Below are positions 12,069-24,941 of a stretch of 64,000 nucleotides of DNA, piece after piece. A model generated the notes under the pieces. The model was not told the origin of the DNA and searched no databases. It saw only the letters and a program-made list of their open reading frames with translations. Numbering within the stretch: the stretch's first letter is position 1; each line of letters begins with the position of its first letter. A program made the position numbers and the translations under genes. Origin of the DNA: Xylaria sp. FL1777 (lineage: Eukaryota > Ascomycota > Sordariomycetes > Xylariales > Xylariaceae); the NCBI GenBank assembly GCA_022578965.1, contig MU400706.1, positions 1 to 64,000 on the forward strand. The letters run 5' to 3'.

Positions 12069-13134
12069 AAGCAACTTATATATTATATTTAAGGACTTAG
12101 TAAATTAAGCGTTTAGCTAAAACAAAAATATGTTTTAAATAAAAAAACAAGCTTGCTTAATTTTAAATAAACTTAAGTTTAAAAAACAATATATTATTTA
12201 ATATATAATAACATTAATTATTATTTAAAGTTTTATATTTTTTTATTAAAAGCTATATAATTAGTTGTTTATAATTTATATTAAGTTATAATATATATAT
12301 ATATAATTATAACATAAGTATTTACTTAAATAAGTTTACTTTATATATATATATATATATGTATGCTAAAGTAAATAATATTACTTTTAGTTAATTAATT
12401 AAAGTTAATTAATTAAGTTATTAAAACTAACTTATAATAGCTAGCTATATTTAATTAGCTTAATTTAATATGCTTTTTTAATTAAGGCGCTATAGATTTT
12501 TTAATTACTAAAATTAAAACTACTTTAAAACTTATTGTTTTTAGTGTTTTATAAGCTATAAATTCGAAAATTTTATATAAATCTTTTCTTAAAATTAGTA
12601 AACTTATATAAGACTTTTTATACTTATGTTTTAAAGCTAACAAAGGTTAATAAGTATATAAAAAAGTTAACTTTAGTTAATTAATAAAGTTATGCTTAAT
12701 AATTATAAAGTATATTAAGCTTATTTAATGAACTAAGTGTAATGCTAAAATGTGCTAAATTTACTAAATTTTAGTTTATATTAAGTTTTATGCTTACTAT
12801 AAATAAATTTTAGTATAGCTAATAATTATTAAAATTAAGTAATTTTAGTTAACTAATTAATTAATTATATTAAGTTTACTATATATAACAATTATATAAA
12901 AGGCTATAATTACTAAAATTAAATAATTTTAATTTTAATATATGTTAAGCTAACTGCATTAAGTTTACTATATAAAGAGCTATAGCTATTTATTTATTTA
13001 CTTATATATTATATTAATTAAACTAATTTTAACTATAAGTTAGTTTAACGTATAATTATTAATATTTAAAAGCATTTATATATTACTTAATAATAAAAAA
13101 ATAACAATATATTATAAGCTATTATTAATACAAA

Positions 13135-14350
13135 AGGTTTTAATAATTATATATTTATTAGTTAACTATATAAGCTATAAATTAAGCACTAAGAAGTGCT
13201 AAAACATATAAAAGCATATAAAAAGTAGTAATATGTTTACTAGGTTAATTATATAAGCTATAAACTAAGCACTAAAAGTATAAAAACATTTATTAGTTAA
13301 TTATTATATAAGCTATAAATTAAGCACTTAAAAATGCTAAAATAACATTAATTATATAAGCTATGCTAAAACATATAAGTTATATAAACATTTATTAATT
13401 AATTATATAAGCTAAAAACAAAGCATTAAGCTATGTTAAAATAACATTAATTATATAAGCTATAAGCATTTATTAGTTAATTATATAAGCATTTATTAAT
13501 TAATTGCGCAAGCTATGCTAAAACATATAAAAGCGTATAAAAAGCTATATAAGCATTTATTAGTTAATTATGTAAGCTGTAAACAAAGTACTAAAAAGTG
13601 CTAAAATAACGTTAATTATATAAGCTAAACATTTATTAGTTAATTATGTAAACATTTATTAGCAATTATGCAAGTTATATTAAAACATATAAAAGCATAT
13701 AAAAAATAAAAAATAAAGCACTAAAAAGTGCTAAAATAAAAACTAGTAATTAATTATATAAGCATTTATTAATTAATTAAGTATATAAATAAAGCACTAA
13801 AAAGTGCTAAAATAACTAAGTTTAATAATGCACTTAATATTTACTAGTTAATTATATAAGCTATAAATAAAGCATTAAAAAGTGCTAAAACATATAAAAA
13901 ATAGCAATAATTACACGTTTATTAATTAATTATATAAATATTTACTAGTTAATTATATAAGTTATAAACTAAGACTAAAAGTGCTAAAATAACTAAGTTT
14001 AATAATTAATTATATAAGCTATAAGCATTTATTAATTAATTATATAAGCTACACTAAAAGTGCTAAAACATATAAAAGCATTAAGTATTTACTACGTATA
14101 AAAAGCAGCAAGCATTTATTACTTATAGTTAATTATATAAGCATTTATAAATAAATATATATAAATAAGCACTAAGGTGCTAACTTAGCTAGTTTAATAA
14201 TTAATTAAGTATAAAAGCATTTATTAATACTAGTTAATTAAAAACTAAGTGTGTAAGCTATAAATTAAAGTTAAATTTAATAGGTTAATTGCATTAAAAG
14301 TGCTAAAATAACTAAGTGTTAATTTTATAAGTTAATTATATAAACATTTA
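13135..14350. repeat. Irregular tandem array with a GCACTAAAAAGTGC palindrome
   Basis: About eleven copies of the core AGCACTAAAAAGTGCTAAAA, some with one or two changes, occur near 13173, 13262, 13319, 13577, 13712, 13790, 13865, 13968, 14047, 14165 and 14290. Each is separated by TTAGTTAATTATATAAGC-type linkers. Spacing varies from about 50 to 250 nt, so this is a degraded higher-order repeat and not a clean satellite. Confidence 0.75.
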
Positions 14351-15124
14351 TTAAACTAAGCTAATATAGTTTATGTAAAAGTTTTGCTAAAAGTTAAATT
14401 TAAAGCATTTAGTATATTAAATATCTTTATTAGTATGCTTTAAAAAATCTCTTAAGAGCTTATTTATATATTTATATTTTTAGCACATAATGTTAAAAAC
14501 TAATGCTAGTTTTATTAAGTTATTTTTAAAGTAATTAAAGCTATATTTTTTATATTTAACTATTTTAAAAGATTTATTATTTAAGATATAACGCTTAATT
14601 ATTACTAAAGGTTTACGGTTTAGTGCTAAACTTAAAATAAAAAAGTAACTATTAAACTATATAAACTTGCTTAAATAAAAAAACAACAATAAAATAGCAG
14701 CAAAAGAAAATATACGCTAAGAACTATTTATAAGCATATAAGCAGTTTTTATATAGCATATGTTTATTTTATTAAACTAGTAAGCTTTTTAAATATACAA
14801 AAACTTAATAAAGGTATGCTTTATTTTATAGTAATAATTAGCCTTTTTAATAAGTTAAGTTTATTATGCTTTAATGTTTACACTTAATTTAATAATGAAT
14901 TATAGCTATAAATAATAACTAACTTAAAAAGATTAAAGTTTTTTAAAAAATATTAAGGATTTTTTATTATTACTATTATTATTACTATTATTATTACTAT
15001 TACTACTATATTAACAACTAATTATTTATATACATTAAGGCTTTATAAATAAACTTAATTTTTTTAGCTAAATATAATAGCTTAAATAATAATTATGTGT
15101 AGTTTATGCTTATTAATACTACAA

Positions 15125-15465
15125 TATATAGCTTTTTTTTAGGTGTTTTAATACTTAATGCTTTTTTTTACTAGCGTGCAAGTTTTAGCTTAGGTTATAT
15201 AAAGCTATAGTGCAGTATATAATTTTTCCTTAAGTGTTTTTATGTTTTTTTGCTAGCAGTATATAGTTTTTCTTTAAGTATTTTAATATGCTTTGTTTTG
15301 CTAGCGTATTAGTTTTAGCTTAAGTTATATAAAGCTATAGTATATAGTTTTCTTTTAAGTATTTATGCTTTTTTTTGCTAGTAATATATGGTTTTTTTTT
15401 AGGTATTTATGCTTTATTAGCAGTATATATGTTTTTTTTTAAGTATTAATGCTTTTTTCTGCGTT
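15125..15465. repeat. Degenerate tandem repeat, unit about 45 nt or its multiples
   Basis: Five to six repeats are built on AGTATATAGTTTTTCTTTAA, then GTATTTATGCTTTTTTTTGC and TAGC. Two of them carry an extra block (TTTTAGCTTAGGTTATATAA AGC) at about 15180 and 15310. No coding potential. Confidence 0.7.
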
Positions 15466-15705
15466 TTTTATTTATTTTGCAGCAAAAAACAAACTAGAAA
15501 GTTTATGTTTTAGCTGTTTAATTATAAGTAACTTTTTAAGCAAAACTAACTTTTATAAATAAGTAGCTTAAAGTTTAAATATTTTATTAAGTTTTAACTT
15601 TTTTTATTGCTATTATTATATTATTATTTTTTATTACTTTTTTTTACTTTATATTACTTTATAAATATAATAGTTTAAAAATAACTATAGCAAATATAAT
15701 TTTAT

Positions 15706-16031
15706 TAATAGGCTTACGTAAAGCGTCGAACTAATAACCTCTAGAAAAAAGTCTATAAATAGCACTAGCTTTATAAGCTAAGCCACATACTATAGCTATA
15801 AAAATAAAGCATGTATAGCTTGTGCTTTACATAAAAAGTCGAACTAGTAACCTTTAAAGGAAAGTTTATAAGTAGTACTAACTTTATAAGCTAAGCTATA
15901 TACCGTAGTTATAAAAATAAAGCATATATAGCCCGTGCTTTACACTTATTATAAAAATACTAAATTAGCCAATATTATATAAAACTTAGAAAATCTATTA
16001 TTTGTTTTATTACTTATTAACTTTTTTATTA
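15706..16031 (+). repeat. Left (5') LTR of element D, with tandem tRNA-like dimer
   Basis: 326 bp. It contains two copies of a roughly 113-bp unit (from about 15726 and 15839). Read on the minus strand, each copy has TAGCTTAGCTTATAAAG or similar, like a Pol III A box, and about 36 nt later AGTTCGAC, like a B box. The remaining 90 bp are unique to the LTR. Confidence 0.85.
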
Positions 16032-17708
16032 AAGTAATGCTTTACTACGCTTGTTTTATTATAAATACTATACTATACTATACTAAAACTACTTAGTTTT
16101 TTAATCGTAAAGTCATAAAAACATTTTTTTTTACTAGTAGCAATTAATTTACTTTTGTAAGCTATAGTATTACTAATTAACTTTATTAAAGCAAATATTT
16201 TACTATAAACGCCTGTTTTTTAGCGCTAAGTAAACTTTTGCATTATACTTAGCTAAACCTAGTTTGCTTATTACTTTTGTATTTTAAAAGTACTCGTTTT
16301 ATAAAATTACGTAAGTAACTTATAGTAAACTATATATTTTCGCAAATGTTATAAATTACTTATTATACTTAACTTAACGTAGCTTTTAAATTAGTTAGCT
16401 TAGTTTTTACTAAAATTTAAAACATAGCAGCTTGCTATTAATACTAAAATTAAAATACCTTTTATTACCTCTTATAGTTTACTGTATTATTTTTTATAAC
16501 TTGCTGCATTAAATTAAAATTATATATGTTATTTAACGATAGCTTTACTAGTTTATATTTACTTAGATTTCTACTTAATAATATAATCGCACTGTTAAAT
16601 AATATGTTAAATATATATAGCAAAGGTCCAAAAAATCCAAAAAAACCTAAAAATCTAAAAAAACCCAAAAACTTAAAAGAACTTAGCCGGACAATAAGTG
16701 TTAAACTTACTACCGCAAAAAACTTAAAGGTTAAAGTAAACATAGCAATAGTTTAGTTTTTTATAAAAAAAGCTAAAAAAATAAAATCTAACTAAAAGCA
16801 AAATAAAAAAAATATAGTAACGCTAAAACAATTAATAAAAATATTAAAAAATAACATAAATAATAGCACTAAAAAATTAAAGCTTAACATAGGCAAACTA
16901 GCTAAAAAAATTTGCAAAATTAGCAAAAAAACCAAAAAAACTAAAAAAAAAAAAAAAAAAAACAATTTGCTAAAACTGCTAAATCCTTTTAATTTATTTA
17001 ACTTTACTAGAACTAATAAGCTTAAAAAAACTAGCAACCTTAACACTAGAACTTAAAACACTAAAAATAAACTACTAAACTTATTTTATAACAGTAATAA
17101 TAATAACTTTTTTTCTTTTTGTTTTTTACTAAATTATTATAATAATAGTTATAATAATACTTTAAAATTTACTTATACTAAAAAAAGATTTATTAAAATT
17201 AAACAAAAAAACGTTAGTACGTTTAACCTTAAATAAAACAACCTTAATAATTAAAAAATTGTAGCTAACAGTAAAAACATTATATATACTAATATTTATT
17301 CCTTTAGCAATTGCATTAAAGCGTTGCTTAAAAAAAAAAACTTTAACGGAGCATAAATTATAAAGTTATTTAATTATTTATTAGCTAGCTTAGCACTTCT
17401 ATAATAAAACAATAAAATTATAGCGCTTTAGCAAAAACTACTATAATTAGCTAAACTAAAATTACTTTTAAAAAGTCTAAAAAAACGTTTTAAAATATGT
17501 ACTAAAAAAGCTACAAAGAAATTTTTAAAAAGTTAACTTACCTTTTAAAACATAGCTAAAAACCGGAACACTATTTCTTATTTTATTTAATATAAGCTAT
17601 AATACGTTTATATAAACTATACTTTTACTGCAAATAACTTAAACTAAATTAAAGTTATAAAAAACATTTAAAATTAATAAAACAACAAAATTGTAAATTA
17701 TATTAAAC

Positions 17709-18229
17709 TATAATAAACCTATTATATATTAATATAACAGGTTTGCCTTTGGGGTCTTAATTTATAAGTAATAATAGGATCTTTAATAGTAGTCCGTTAA
17801 GGAAGTTTTTGGGGTACTTTTATTACTATGCATTAATAGAAGTCTTAAAAGATTAAAAGTAATAAGTATATTAATACTTAACAGTTATAAAAAAATTAAT
17901 AGCTAAAAAGCTAAAACTAAATAAGTAATTAAATATAGGAAGTATATAATTATATAAACAAAAAAAAAGTAAAAAAAGTAGTAACCCTTTTTAAATTACT
18001 GCAGGTTTAATAAGCACTAAATTATTGTAAGCTTAGTAAGCTTTAAATTACTATAAGCTTAGTAAGCTTTAAATTATTGTAAGCTTAGTAAGCTTTAAAT
18101 TACTATAAGCTTAATAAGCTAAATAAGTTATTACGTAACTTTAGCTTTAGCTAGCAAAAAAAAAGGTGCAAAGTATATATAAAAGCATTAAGCTGCTTTA
18201 AAAGCTACTTTTGTGCTAATTTCATAATA
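17709..18229 (-). repeat. Left (3') LTR of element C
   Basis: 521 bp. It carries about four copies of a 26-nt unit based on AAGCTTAGTAAGCTTTAAAT at 18005-18125. The right end reads TTCATAATA where the partner LTR reads TTCGTAACA, a RIP-type change. Confidence 0.92.
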
Positions 18230-18401
18230 TTATTTCTTTTTTTTTAGAATTGTTGTTTTAATAATTTTTTGTAAGTATTCTTTCTTTTTTTTTCTTTTAT
18301 ATGTTATAATATTAAAGCGCATTAAAAAAACTAACCGCTTATTTAAAACAAAGCAAAAACTTATTCTTGCTTCTTTTATTAATTTTATTAGCTACGAAGT
18401 T

Positions 18402-18902
18402 ATGCCTTGCTTTTGCTGCTTTAATTAGTTATTAATATGCAAAATAATAGATAATATGTTTTGTTGTTTTAAATGTGTACGCGTTAGTTATTTTTGCAAT
18501 AAATTAAAAGTTTTAATTAATTTAATTAATAATATAGTTTTTAAATACTGTTATTTTAAAGAAAAAAAAAAGCAAATAAAATAATAGCTACTTTTAGTTT
18601 AAAAAGAACTAAAACAAGCTTAAAATAGCTTTAATTTTGTTTTAAGCAAGTTAGCTTAGCTTTATATATAAAAATGTTTTCTAAAAGCAAAAAGTATTAA
18701 AATAGTTTAGCAAAAGCTTTAGTCTTTAAATAAACTAAACAAAATAAAGCGTATTAAAAAAGAACAAAAAGCGCTAGCAAAAAAGCAAAAACAACAAAAA
18801 AAGCAAGCTAAAGCAGCGCAAGCTACTTTATTTAAGTTTAATTAGGATTTTTTAAGCGTTTTTCTTAAAATTAACCTTTCTTTTTTAGTTTTAAGCAATT
18901 AA
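18402..18902 (+). pseudogene. Antisense Cys-rich/coiled ORF relic inside element C
   Basis: The frame starts with the retained ATG at 18402 as M-P-C-F-C-C, then Cys at codon 13, then C-C-F-K-C and a Cys 7 residues later. It ends in a Lys/Gln/Ala-rich helix-prone segment (around 18741-18830) and a TAA at 18900-18902, with length divisible by three. Internal TAA/TAG codons are explained by single RIP changes. The same frame is open upstream to about 18303, encoding Lys-rich sequence and then L-A-S-F-I-N-F-I-S-Y-E-V, so the real start may lie there. It is homologous in layout and position to 3560-4120 of element B although the nucleotide sequences differ strongly. Confidence 0.62.
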
Positions 18903-21074
18903 AGTATTAGTAGTAAAACTAACTTATAACTACTTTAGCAGTTTTTAAGTGTTTTTTAAGTTTTTAAGTATTATTAATATATAAATATCCTTTTTATTTA
19001 ATAAAATACTTTAAGTTACTATTATTTTAACAAAAATTTAGTATACTTTTAACTTTATAAACGTTTTAATTTGTTTTTATTTTTAGTTATGTTTTAATAG
19101 GTGTTTTAATAAATGCTAGTTTTAATAAAAAAATGTAAAAAATAAAATAGATTTATATATTCTTTAGTAATAATAGTTTATAATTAGTAAGTAAAATAAT
19201 TTTTTTAATTTTAAAAAGGCTAAGTTTTTTAAATTTTAATTTATTGCTTAGTTGTTTTGTTTTAATTTAAGAAACATTAATGTTTGCATTTTATTTTTGT
19301 TATAGCAAATAAACTTTGTTTTTTTTTTTAAAAGCTAGTTCTTTAGTTTATTTTTTGTTATAATATATTAACATTTATTGTTATAAAAACTAAAAACGTA
19401 ATTGTAGTTTAACTTGTAGCATTTTAATTTTTATTATAATAGTTTTTGCTTAAAGTATTATAGTTAAAATAGCAAGTGCTTTTATTAATGTTTTTTTTTG
19501 TTTTTTAATAGTTGCTTGCTGTTTATAAATAGCTTTATGTAAAAATATATTTATATTTTTGTTTATTAATATATTATATAAAATCTGTACTATTAATAAT
19601 AGTTTTATTTAATTGTTTTATTAATAGTTAATATAACTTTATAAATATTGTTTTAGTATTTAGTTTAATTTTTTTGTTTGTTTATTTATTTATAAGTAAT
19701 AAGCAGTTAAAAACTTTAGTTTAATACTAATAAGTTTAAAAAAACTAGTTTTAAACTTAAAAGTAAACAATTTATCTTTGTTTAAAATAATCTTTTTTAA
19801 TAATTTATGTTTATTTAAATATTAGCATATAAAAGCATATATAAGTTGTTTAGCTATTATATTTTCTTTAAACAGTAAAAAATAAGCGTATTTAGTAAAT
19901 CTATTAATAATAACTTATATTTTATTATATTATACTTTTATAACTAAATTAATTAATAAAAGTAATACTGTAATAAAATCTTAAGCAATAGTATGCTATG
20001 CTTATTTAAGTATTTATATAAGTTATAATAATTTATAAAGCTTATATTAAGCTATTTTAGCTTTATTATAAATATTATACTTTTTTACAATAAATTTAAC
20101 TATATTTTATAGTTTTAAAAAATTGTATTTTTTTTATTGTTGTTTAATTATTTTTATTGCTTTTTAGTATTTATATAATAAGTATTTATAAAATTCTTTA
20201 ATAAACTTGTTTTATAAAAATTCTAATAAATAAATCTTATGTTTATATATTAGCTTATTATTTTTTAATTTTTTGTGTTTTTATAGTTATATTAACTTCT
20301 TTAAATTATAAGCTTATTATAGCTATATATTTATAAAGTTCTTAAGTATAATTTTAATTTTTAAGCTTTTATTTCTTTAAAAATATAATACTTAAATGTT
20401 TTTTTTTAAAACTTTAAATCTTTTTTAACTTTATTAGCTTAGTATGTTTGCTTAAATGTTTTTTTTTTTTTTAATATAGCATATTTTAAAGTTAAATTTA
20501 AAAAAAAAAACTATTTAATTTTTATGTTATTTAATAATTTTTTGCATAGTTATAAATTTTATTAAGTTTTAATAATTTAAATAGATTTTAATTAGCTTTG
20601 TAGTTTTTATAAAAAATAGTTTTTACTTTTTAAGTGCTATAATAATTATAAGCAGTTTTTTATTATATATAAAATATTGTAATGCTATATTTTGTAGTGC
20701 TTTAAAGTAATAAACTATTAAGTGCTATTTTTTGTTATTTTTTAGTTGTTTTAAAACTTTTATAATTATACTATTTAAAGCATTTATTTTTAGCTTTTTC
20801 TTTTTTTATAAATTAAGTAGTTTAACTACAAAATTAAAAATAACTTTTAGTTTTAGTTTTTTAAAAGCTTTTTAAGCTTTTTTTAAAATTAAAAAGAACT
20901 TTTTTTTATATTTTTTTTTTATATACTTTATAAAATAAAATGCCATTTTTTTAAAGTTTTAAATTAACATTTAAATATAGTTCAAAAATCCTAATGCTTG
21001 TTATATGTTTATAATAGTAGCTAAGTTAAATATTTTTTAGTTTTATATTATATTAATTTTTAATTATTAAATCT

Positions 21075-21270
21075 ATATTTGTTTTAAGGTAATTATAAAT
21101 TTTAAAAAGTTAATTTTTTATATATACTATATATATTTTTTTGTGTTAAGTTATAATTTTGCTTGTTTAAGTGTTTTTAATACTTAAGTTATATGTTTTT
21201 TATGTTTTTTTAGTATTTTAAAATAAATCAAGATATTATTTAAATAAATAAACATAAATTTGTTTAAAAA
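21075..21270 (-). pseudogene. Reverse transcriptase fragment of element C (RIP-mutated)
   Basis: The minus strand reads YLNNILIYF at about 21246-21220, followed by the Lys/His-rich helix typical of Ty3/gypsy reverse transcriptase (K-H-K-K-H-I-T). It is the same stretch as 6290-6490 of element B, with independent transitions. The catalytic Asp pair is Asn-Asn. Confidence 0.87.
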
Positions 21271-24200
21271 CTTTTGTAAAATTATTATTATTATATATTA
21301 AAAGCTAGTTAATGCGTTTTATAGTTTTTATAGCATAACTATATATTTATATAGTTTATATATTGTTTATATAGCGGTTTTTTATTTTTTTTTTTTAGCT
21401 ATTTTAATAGCATAATATTTATTTAAAATATTAACTACTATAAATTATTTTGCTTAATTAATGTTTTTTTTTATAGTTACTAATAAAATAAAGAAGTATT
21501 TATTTGTAATAATAATTATGTTTAATAATTAATAATTAATTACTATTTGCTATACTAGTTTTTTTTTTTTATTAATTAGTTATTTTTTATTTTTTATTTT
21601 AAGTACTAGTACTATAAAATATTTAGCAAATAACTAAGATTTTTTTAGAAATTTTTTTGCTAGGTTTTTTTAAATGTATTTTTATAAAGCATTTGTTTTA
21701 TTTAAGCTTATATAGTATACTTAATAAAGCTTTAGTTAACATTTTTCTTTAATAAAAATATAATAATTTTATAAGTTATATTTAAAAAGTTCTTTTTTTT
21801 TTTTTTCTTTAAATAGTTTATAAAATTTATAATATACTTTTAGTATTTTGTTTAGGATTTTTTTTGCAATTTTTCTAATTTTTTTACTTTGTTTTTTGCT
21901 TTCTTAATTAATAGTTTTTGCTTTTTATTAAATCAAAAAATTGCTAGTTTTTAGCTATAGTATTTCTAAAATAATATTATAATTAAATATATTAATAATA
22001 TTTAATATAATTTATTTTTTGTATTTTTATATAAATATATTAAAAAGTTTGGTTTTTTTAAGTATATAACTATTATTATAGCTAAAAGTGCTTTTATTAA
22101 ATCTTTTAATTTTTTAAAATTTTTACTTATATTTCTAAAGAATTTTATTTTGTTTTGCTACTTTAAATAAAATTATGTTAGCTTATACTTTTAAGTTAAT
22201 TAAAGTGTTATATTTTTTTTTTTAATATATAAGTTTGATTTTAAATTAGTTTTATTAATTATTGCATTAAACTTTATATAAAGCTTTAGTTTTTTTAGTT
22301 ATTTGCTGCTTTTTTAGTAAGTGTTTATTTTGTTTTTTAATTTTTTTTTATAAAATGTTTAAATGTTTGTTTTATTTTGCACTTTAAATATTATTGCACT
22401 TTATTTTATTTTTGCTTTTAGTTAAGCTTTAAATCGTAGTTTTTAAGCTTTTTTGCTTTTAATAATTATTTTTTAGTATAGCTATACTTTAATTAGCTAA
22501 TAATATTTATAGCAATTATTTTTATATTTTTTTAAAATAATATTATAAATATAATTAAAATCCTTTTTAAATATTGCAAATTTTTATAAATCTTTATAAT
22601 AAACTATAATTATAATTAATTACTTTAATTTATAAAAGTTTTATATTTTTATTTTTGTAATTTGTTTAAAAAACTAATTATTTTTTAGTTTGTTAAATAA
22701 ATATTAATAATAATAATATATTATATAATAATTTTATAATACTTTATTATGTTTTAAATTTTTTAAGCGTAAAATATTATTATTGTTTTTTATTATAGTT
22801 TTGTTATAATAATAACTTTTAGTAATTAGTTAAATTGCTAGCTTTAGTTTTTAAAACGTATTAATTTTTATGTTAATTATTAATGCTTTTTTGTTTTATT
22901 ATATTTAAAGCAGTTTAAGCTATAAAAATACTTTATTTATTTTTATTAGTTTTTTTTTTATAGTATTTTTTATAGCTTTTAATTTTATTTATTTTTGCTT
23001 TAAAGTTTTATAAGTTTTGTTTTTTTAAGTTTACTTAATAATTAAATGTTTTAATAGTTTATAATTAATTTAATAACTATACTATTTATAGTTATAATTT
23101 TGTTTTTTTAAACATAACTTTTTTTTAAGCTATATTTTAAGCTTTAATAGTTTAAAATCTTTATAGTTTTATAAGTTTGCTAATTATATTAACTTATTAC
23201 TTTTTATTATTTGCTATTTTTAATTAAACTATTTTTTTAAGTTATATATTAAATAACTTTAATTATTTATATAATAAATATATTTTTTTATAATTTGTTT
23301 TAATAACTATAAAGCTCTTAAATAATATTTATATATTTATTTATTTTAATTTATATAAATAAAGCATTTAAATTTATTTAATATAGCACTTTTATTTTAA
23401 CTTAAAATAGCAACTTTATACTTTTGCTTTAAAAACGTATTTTTTAAATTGCTTTATTGTTTTTTATTGTTTTAAACTTTTATAACTTATATTTTTTTTT
23501 TAAGTTAAAAAATCTTTCTTTTTTTATAGCTTTTTTTTTTGTTTTTTTTTTAAATTAGCATTATTTTTAAAAATGTTTTTTCTTTTTATAGTTATAACAT
23601 TTAACTTTAAATATATTTTAGAATTATTGTTTTTAAACTTTATTAATTTGCTTAAATTTTTGTTTAATATTCTTTTAAGTATTTTTTTTTTTATTTTTTT
23701 TAGTTTTTTTAGTTTTAAAGTACTAATTAAATAATTATTAATTAATTATAATAGCTATATTAATATACGTATTAATTTTTGCTAGTTTATTTATTTTATA
23801 TAGTTTGTTTTAAACTTAAGTTTTAAATTTACTATAAAATAAATAAAATAATACAAATTTAAACAATTTTAAAATTGCTACTAATTATTTAAATTTTATA
23901 GCGTAATTTACTGCTGCTTTTGTTTGTTTTAAGCAATAAAGTGCTTTTTTTATGTGTTTTGCTTTTTAAAAGTCTTTAAACAGTGCTTTTATTTAATTTT
24001 TAAACTTAACGTAGTTTTTAAAAATCTTTTTTATTTTTAGCTTAAAGTTAGTTAACTTATTAGCTTTTAAAAAATCTTTTAAAATAAATTAAAACTATTT
24101 TAATATTTTTTTTAATAGAAATTATAAAGTAATTATTATTTTCTAGTTTTTTTTTATAATAATAATAAAATGCTATTTTAAATAAAGTTTAATATAAATT

Positions 24201-24941
24201 AAAAAAGCTTTTATATTTGTAAATTTATTATAAAGCTTTAAAGTAGTAAGTTTAAAACTTTTAATGTTTAACATTTTTAATATTATAAATAATCTTAATA
24301 ATAAAAGCAGTAATAATAGTAAAAAGTTAGGTTTTTTATTTTAAGTTATTATTTTAAATGTAATAATAATAAAAGTAAGCATTAAGTTTGCTAATAGTAA
24401 TATTAACATTAGTTATAATATAATTACTTATTTAAAGCTTTAATTTATTATTATAATAATAATTATTATTATTACTTTAATTATTATAACTAATATTTAT
24501 GCTAGTTTAAAAGTTATAACGCTTAATATTTAAGCTGTTTTTTAAGTTAAAGCAACTAGTTTGCTTTATAGCGCTAATATTAATATTAGTTTTTTTTTAT
24601 TACTACTATTTAACTTTTTTTTTTTTACTACTGCTTTTTTTTTAATAAAAGTAGCTAGTAAAAGTACTAAGGTTTATTGTTTTAATATATTGCTAGTTTT
24701 AAAAGTTTTTAAAATCCTTAAATTTAATTTTTAACTTTTTATTTTTAATAATATAACTTAGATTTAGTTTATTAATTATTAAGTAAAGTTTACTTATATA
24801 ATACTATTTAACATTTTTATTCTTTAAATATTTTTTTAATATACTTTTAAAAGTTTATTTTGTAAATTGTTTATTATTTAACTTTTTATACTAATATTTA
24901 TTTTTATATATTAAGTTTTATTAATTAAAAAGCTATTAAAA

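Larger units (their letters stand above)
11848..15705. other. AT-rich gene-free DNA between elements A and D
   Basis: No gene, RNA or recognisable element is visible. The stretch holds an AAT/CAA trinucleotide tract just right of A's LTR (11861-12068), short AT-dinucleotide runs (about 12290-12360), a palindrome-bearing array (13135-14350), a (TTA/CTA)n run (14958-15003) and a roughly 45-nt tandem array (15125-15465). TpA-rich sequence throughout suggests RIP, so it may be an older repeat beyond recognition. Confidence 0.7.

Noticed and set aside
11861..14400. CRISPR-like array
   Set aside because: Repeats are AT-rich, unevenly spaced and eukaryotic; there are no uniform spacers or cas genes.
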